Shown here: positions 59,250-64,000 of the stretch, piece after piece
How the letters are laid out: every line of letters begins with the position of its first letter
Numbering within the stretch: position 1 is the stretch's first letter
Source: Lathyrus oleraceus
Taxonomy: Eukaryota > Streptophyta > Magnoliopsida > Fabales > Fabaceae
Assembly: GCF_024323335.1 (NCBI RefSeq)
Contig: NC_066581.1
Location: forward strand, 32,360,699 to 32,424,698
Length of the DNA stretch: 64,000 nucleotides
Direction of reading: 5' to 3'
Made by a program: the position numbers and the translations under genes
Notes under the pieces: generated by a model
Databases searched by the model: none
Seen by the model: only the letters and a program-made list of their open reading frames with translations
Told to the model about the DNA's origin: nothing

Positions 59250-59917
59250 AGCAACAAAGGCGGATGGTGGTAGTGCTGTTGTGTTTGGTTTTGTGGGAAT
59301 ATGGTAGAGGTCGCCAGAACTATTACATCTCATTAAAAGCGTTCCTGTCTGAAAATCCTTCATAGAAAAACCGAGATAATCAAATTCAACAGAAACATCA
59401 TTATCGATTGTAAATTTCTGATAGAAACAAGGTTTTTGATAAGTTTTGGTGCATGCAAAACATTGTTTAAGGTTAGGGAATTGGGTAAAGATGCATGACC
59501 ACAACCAATTACAGGTATATGATGACCACTTCCAACCGTAATATTATTACTCATATTAAAATAAGATGTGAGATTACCTCCATTTCCCGTCATATGAGAA
59601 GTCTCTCTGCTGTCCATATACCATTGATCATCAGGAGGAGAGATGGAGAAAGTATGCATAGTAGCTTGGATGTCTGTCGGAGCATAAGAAGATGAACCTT
59701 GCTAACTGTTCATGTGAGGTGGAACAGTTGCCATGTGAGCTTGCTGAGGTTTAGGACCTAGTATGCGTGATTGTTGATGGGGAGAAACCGTTGTCGGATA
59801 TGGACATGGTGGAGTGGCCCATGGCTGCCATGGATATGCCCACTGTTGCTGCTGTCTCGGATAAGTGGGAGTGGTCCACTGAGGTTGCTGATAGGGATAC
59901 TGAGGCCACTGATGTGG
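59250..59917 (-). pseudogene. pro: Ale gag tail, protease and GAG-pre region
   Basis: After gag the reading continues in another frame as a Gln/Pro/Trp-rich tail (WPQYPYQQPQW) with a TAG near 59704. The protease active site reads WYMDSRETSHMTG, so the Gly of the Asp-Ser/Thr-Gly triad is Arg, expected to be inactivating. A frameshift near 59418 separates it from the GAG-pre segment (SVEFDYLGFSMKDFQTG, LYHIPT). No zinc knuckle is recognisable in the gag tail. Confidence 0.65.
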
Positions 59918-60808
59918 TTATGGCTGGGAACGACCTCCAACACGACCATTGCTTCTACCCCTGCCACGACCTTCACCACGACCATTGCTTTGGCCACCAC
60001 GACCAACACCATTGTTGTTGCGGTTGTTACGCTGTTGAGTTAGAGTGGTTGAGGCCGCGTTATCATCAAGAGATGATACGAAAGCAGAGTTGCTGCTAGA
60101 ATTTTCTGCTTTCTTTGCTTTAGTTGTTTCTTCCAAGATTATCATAGAACGAGCTTTGTAAAAAGGTGGAAGAGAGTCTCCATGATGGATTTGTGAACCC
60201 ACCGTGGCATACGCATCTGTCAGGCCAGAAATGAGTTGAAGAACAAGCCTTTCGTTAGACACGGGAGCACCGATATTAGAGAGTTGATCAGATAGGGATT
60301 TGAGATGTTGACAATAGGTGGAGGCATCAGGAAATTGCTCCATATGAACATTAGAAAATTCTTGCTCGAGGTAGAGAGCCCTAGAATTTTTATTGTCATA
60401 AAAAATGTTGAATAGCCTGTTCCACGCATTTTCTGCGGTTGAATCGCGCTCAATGATGGTGTGGAGAAGATCATCATAAATTGTGCCATAAATCCATTGA
60501 AGGACAACAACATCAAGACGTGCCCAAAGAGTAGGATCGGTGTCTTTGAGATTAGGAGATGATGTGGTTTCGGTTGGAATGATATGATCAATGTCTTGGT
60601 GAACACGAGCATGGATTTTGAAGAGTTCAGACCAGGTGTCATATTGACCCTTTTCAATACTTAGGGTAATTTTGATAAAATTGGTGATGTTAGAGATGGT
60701 GAATGCGGGATGAGTGGGAGGATTGGTATTCTGCGTGGTTACAGAGTTTTTGGAAGGGGAGGAGGAGGGAGATGATTGTTTGGTGGAAGATGATCGGTCG
60801 GTGCTCAT
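59918..60808 (-). CDS. gag: Ale gag protein
   Basis: An open frame of 296 residues begins MSTDRSSSTKQSSPSSSPSK after a Ser-rich start. The copia gag domain follows (YDTWSELFKIHARVHQ, WARLDVVVLQWIYGT, AWNRLFNIFYDNKNSRALYL, VSNERLVLQLISGLTDAY). The C terminus is Arg/Gly-rich (GRGEGRGRGRSNGR), likely RNA-binding. The stop after GGRSQP probably reflects a frameshift, as Gln/Pro-rich sequence continues in another frame. It begins about 120 bp downstream of the PBS. Confidence 0.8.
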   Translation of the reverse strand: MSTDRSSSTKQSSPSSSPSKNSVTTQNTNPPTHPAFTISNITNFIKITLSIEKGQYDTWSELFKIHARVHQDIDHIIPTETTSSPNLKDTDPTLWARLDVVVLQWIYGTIYDDLLHTIIERDSTAENAWNRLFNIFYDNKNSRALYLEQEFSNVHMEQFPDASTYCQHLKSLSDQLSNIGAPVSNERLVLQLISGLTDAYATVGSQIHHGDSLPPFYKARSMIILEETTKAKKAENSSSNSAFVSSLDDNAASTTLTQQRNNRNNNGVGRGGQSNGRGEGRGRGRSNGRVGGRSQP

Positions 60809-60924
60809 GATGAGAGAAAGAAATCTGATGAGAGAAGCGTGGGTGAGATGAGAGAAAGAGGAAGGTTGCGCAGCCGATTATGTGAGAAGAGCGGCGGCGC
60901 AAGGATTAGGGTTTAGGATCAGTA

Positions 60925-60944
60925 CCTGATGCTTACTGATACCA
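60925..60944 (-). other. Primer-binding site of the Ale element
   Basis: The minus strand reads TGGTATCAGTAAGCATCAGG, three bases from the LTR end; its first nine bases match the initiator tRNA-Met end. Confidence 0.7.
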
Positions 60945-60947
60945 TAT

Positions 60948-61182
<235 letters not shown>

Positions 61183-61261
61183 GGGTAACTATGAGTTTGA
61201 TACTATAAGTAATGAATAATTGTATTCCTACCTCAAATCTTACACAAAATATTTAGACCAC

Positions 61262-62050
61262 CGTTGAATAGTATTTTTTATATTTTTAATAAATAAATAA
61301 ATAATATTTATAAAAATATTTTTATTTTTAAAATTATTTTTATAACATAAATATGAAGTTTGTCATTAAACAATTTTATTATTGTGTTAACTACAAAATA
61401 TAGGTTATTAACCATATATTTTACTTATAATTCATTAACCAAGTTTACTACTCCCTCCGTTTTTTATTATAAGTCGTTTTTAACTTTTCACACGTATTAA
61501 AAAATGTAATAATTAAGGTATGAAAAAGATAAATTATGAATGATTTTACAAAATTATCCTTCATTAATTGTATTGGAAAGACAAATTGATATAATTGAAA
61601 GGAGAGAGAATAATAAATATTTAAGGGTAAAATAGGAAAAATAACATTAATGATTCATTAATATTATAAAACGACTTATATTGTGGTACAAAATAATTTT
61701 CAAAAATGACATATAATAAAAAACGGAGGTAGTATATCGTTAACCAATAAAATACATATAGTATAACAAAATTCTAACATTGAAATATGAAATATAGAAT
61801 TTGGTTAAAAATTATATTATATTTATATTTTAATGTCAGAATTTGATTAATATTATGTATTTTATTGGTTAATGAAATAGTAAATTTGGTTAATAAATTA
61901 TAAATAAAATATGTGATTAATCACATATATTTTATGATTAATACAATAATAAAATTGATTAATAATAATTTTATATTCATATTATAAAAATAATTTATTA
62001 CTTTTATAAATATATATTTTTTATTTATTAAAAAAATAAAAACACTGTTT
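61262..62050. mobile_element. Foldback-like long inverted-repeat element with nested MITE
   Basis: The left arm (about 61270-61448, continuing 61735-61796) and right arm (about 61805-62045) are imperfect reverse complements: GTTAACCAATAAAATACAT, ACCAAGTTTACTA, ACAATTTTATTATTGTGTTAA and TTTTTAATAAATAAAT all recur inverted. Without the Stowaway the element is about 500 bp and almost wholly arms. It encodes no protein. Outer ends and target duplication are unclear. Confidence 0.65.
61451..61732. mobile_element. Stowaway-type MITE, 282 bp
   Basis: Terminal inverted repeats start CTCCCTCCGTTTTTTATTAT on the left and CTACCTCCGTTTTTTATTAT (complement) on the right, flanked by TA on both sides. The CTCCCTCCGT end and TA target are diagnostic for Stowaway (Tc1/mariner) MITEs, which are mobilised by transposases in trans. 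It lies in the left arm of the foldback element. Confidence 0.85.
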
Positions 62051-62224
62051 ATTATATAAATACGATGAAATGTGTTTGGTATAAGTTTTAGATTTAACTT
62101 TAGATATAGGAATGCTCATAAATAATAATGAGAGAGATAGTGATAACGCATGGTAATGAAGCTTATTGGTGCTCATATAAAGACATCCTGCATGCGCATG
62201 ATGAGTTCTTGATGTTTGGGTCTC

Positions 62225-62233
62225 TATATAAAG
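62225..62233 (+). promoter_or_regulatory. TATA box of the BAHD gene
   Basis: TATATAAAG in CTCTATATAAAGAAG lies 155-163 bp upstream of the ATG, giving a predicted leader of roughly 130 nt. The region from the foldback element to here is AT-rich with no other recognisable site. Confidence 0.5.
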
Positions 62234-62387
62234 AAGAAAAAACCGTGACCACGTTGAAAACAACTAGTCTATTATTGTAGTAAAAAGATAAGGTGTAACA
62301 TGGTCCTTAAATTTAAACCTTTTCGCAAACAAAACACAACACTAATTGTTAGCTCTGTTTTGTTTTTTATCATCCTGATAGCATAGC

Positions 62388-62828
62388 ATGGCTTCATCAC
62401 CATTAATATTCACAGTGAGGAGGTTCCAACCAGAGTTGGTGCTTCCGGCTTCTTCAACTCCTCGAGAAGTTAAACTACTCTCTGACATAGATGATCAACA
62501 AGGTTTACGTTTCAATATTCCATTCATATTTATCTATCGCCATGAACCATCAATGGAAGAGAAAGACCCTGTTAAAGTTCTGAGAAATGCACTCTCACAA
62601 ACACTTGTTCATTACTATCCATTTGCGGGAAGGATTAAAGAGGGTGTTGGACGCAAGCTGATGGTTGATTGTACTGGCGAAGGTGTCATGTTCATTGGAG
62701 CTGAAGCTGATGTAACACTAGATCAATTGGGTGACTCTCTCCATCCACCATTCTCTTACCTCCAAGAGCTTCTCTACGATGTTACTGGTTCAGAACTGAT
62801 TATCGACCGTCCCATTCGACTCATACAA
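62388..62828 (+). CDS. BAHD acyltransferase, exon 1 (benzyl alcohol O-benzoyltransferase-like)
   Basis: Exon 1 encodes 147 residues from [22 protein letters not shown] signatures are [35 protein letters not shown], and [23 protein letters not shown] enzymes move acyl groups from CoA to alcohols or amines in the cytosol. The exon ends at RLIQ before a GTTAGT donor; in this subfamily an intron falls at exactly this point, before the exon carrying HxxxD and DFGWG, neither of which is in the window. The start has A at -3 and G at +4. Length to this point is normal. Whether exon 2 exists beyond the window is unknown, so the gene may be whole or truncated. Confidence 0.8.
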
Positions 62829-63684
62829 GTTAGTATTAATAAATATTGCATCAGTATAATTATGATTACAGCACACATATTTTTCTAATATTAAATAGTT
62901 AACATCAAAAGATCTTTTAACTTAATTTACTCAAGATTGACGATCTATACTTCTATAAAAAGACAAAGCTATTACATGAAAAACATAAATGAATAATTTG
63001 ATGTAAAAGACAACTTAAATGCTAAAAAGAAAAGTAAAGTATAACTTTTATACCTAAAAGGACAACCTAGATTGCAACATTTTAGGATGTGAAAATTGTG
63101 TCATAACTTGACTTTTCAAACAAAAGAAGAAAAACTCATTTCTATTTATTTGTAGAAAGAAACAAATATCACAAGCGATGATGCTCTTCTCTCTCTTTCT
63201 CTTTTTCTCAAGTGATGCTATTCTCTTTCTTACAAACACCAATTCAAACAAAAAAAAAATCGATTAAAAAAAAACATAACTGCTCTTCTTAACAACAAAA
63301 TCGAAAGCAAAACAGAATGATGGTAGCGTTAGTGGCGGGCGTTCCAATGAAATCTATGTGGTGGTAGCGCGTCGACTGCGGGTGGAAACAGAAACGATGG
63401 TGGAGCTTGGATTTGACTGAAACAGGAAAAAAATGGTTTTCCATCAATGACTTCATGATTTTGAGGAACTCCAAAAACCTAACTTGAATGAAACTGATGG
63501 TGGAAGATGATGAAGAGAGAAGATAGGTAACTTTGTTGTTCGTGGTGGTGGAAGGTGAGACGAGATTTGTGTTTATGTTGTTCCTTTTTCTTTGAAATCA
63601 TGCTTGAGAGAGAAAGCCGAAGAAAATGGTGGAAGGTGAAAAAGAGAGAAGAGAGGTAAATTTGTTTTGTTTTCTGAGAAATTT

Positions 63685-63889
63685 CCATCTATCTTCGTGA
63701 GGAGGAGTTTGGTTTCAAACCCTAGTTCAAACAGGAGAAGTACGCCATGCTAATGTTCCTTGGATGGTCCACATCTCAGGATCAGGCGCTGATGAACACA
63801 TTGAACTATCTATGTGGTTGATAGCCCTCACAGTCTAAGCACAACGACACAATTATCAGGGGCGCGCTCTACCACTGAGCTAATAGCTT
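63685..63889 (-). mobile_element. Nuclear insertion of plastid DNA (trnI-GAU region)
   Basis: On the minus strand it reads GCTATTAGCTCAGTGGTAG, GCGCGCCCCTGATAATTG, then CACATAGATAG, GATGTGGACCATCC, TAGCATGGCGTAC and GGTTTGAAACCAAACTCCTC, all matching my memory of the plastid rRNA operon at the start of trnI-GAU and its intron. About 15-20 substitutions over 205 bp are apparent, mainly transitions, so the transfer is not recent. Confidence 0.8.
63851..63889 (-). pseudogene. trnI-GAU: trnI-GAU first exon, plastid-derived relic
   Basis: The 5' exon of the intron-containing plastid tRNA-Ile (D-arm AGCTCAGTGGTAGAGC, anticodon stem CCCCTGATAA) is present; the first bases have changed (AAGCTATTAG for GGGCTATTAG). 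The 3' exon is missing, so no tRNA can be made. Confidence 0.7.
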
Positions 63890-63934
63890 GTTTATGGCCT
63901 ACTATGTCAAAAGTTAGAGAAACTCCATCTCTCT

Positions 63935-63938
<4 letters not shown>

Positions 63939-63992
<54 letters not shown>

Positions 63993-64000
63993 GAGAGAGA
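63939..64000. repeat. (GA)n microsatellite
   Basis: About 31 GA units with one GCGA interruption near 63979, preceded by CTCTCTCT so that a hairpin is possible. It runs off the window. Confidence 0.95.

Larger units (their letters stand above)
62829..64000 (+). other. Presumed first intron of the BAHD gene, 5' part
   Basis: It starts with a GT donor and contains no BAHD exon through the window end, so the intron is over 1.17 kb. 62829-63260 is AT-rich. 63290-63680 holds two partly similar segments (GATGGTGGAAGATGATGAAG and GGTGGAAGGTGAAAAAGAG with AGAGAAGA, GGTAA, TTTGTT). Then follow the plastid insertion and a GA tract. Confidence 0.45.

Noticed and set aside
63851..63889. Functional tRNA gene
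   Set aside because: Only the first exon of an intron-containing plastid tRNA is present and its acceptor end is mutated.

Overview
The window is nuclear DNA from a large, repeat-rich plant genome, most likely a legume and plausibly tribe Fabeae. That placement is inferred from an Ogre-type Ty3/gypsy element with an extra ORF1 before gag, from Angela- and Sirevirus-type Ty1/copia elements, and from one host BAHD acyltransferase exon. About 95% of the sequence is nested, mostly broken retrotransposons. No bacterial genes, operons or CRISPR are present.

Layout. 1-4176 (minus): 5' part of an Ogre element (LTR, leader, ORF1 with one stop, start of gag). 4331-7963: a copia integrase scrap followed by repeat-derived DNA without genes. 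7964-12202 (plus): a collapsed Sirevirus-like element (S1) with LTR, PBS, long gag and fused remnants. 12203-16891 (plus): 5' half of a second SIRE-lineage element (A). At 16892 element A is split, inside its pol, by an 8.6-kb Angela-like element (B1, minus) with a 5-bp target duplication TGAAG; the second half of A pol resumes at 25491.

22211-48475 is the most striking part: a head-to-tail array of a composite unit of about 5.76 kb. Each unit holds a 329-codon ORF resembling the putative plant transposon protein (Transposase_32-like, here T32), the antisense Angela leader with a cluster of GTGACGACCGTCAC imperfect palindromes, one Angela LTR, the 3' half of A pol (reverse transcriptase and RNase H), and A's 3' spacer. 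There are four full units (U1-U4) and a fifth (U5) that ends in an LTR shared with a second, rearranged Angela copy (B2, 47130-55410, minus). Diagnostic differences group U1 with U2 and U3 with U4/U5. T32 is open in U1-U3; A pol is open only in U3.

55411-56265 is unassigned AT-rich DNA. 56266-61079 (minus) is a short-LTR copia element (Ale/Retrofit type) with nearly intact pol, inserted in an (AT)n tract. 61262-62050 is a long inverted-repeat (foldback) element whose left arm carries a Stowaway MITE. The only host gene is at 62388 (plus): exon 1 of a BAHD acyltransferase with a TATA box about 155 bp upstream of the ATG. Its presumed first intron runs past the window end and contains a nuclear insertion of plastid DNA (trnI-GAU region) at about 63685-63889.

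The genes do not form a pathway. The transposon genes are copies of the usual gag, protease, integrase, reverse transcriptase and RNase H modules. Lineage names rest on remembered family features, without a database search.
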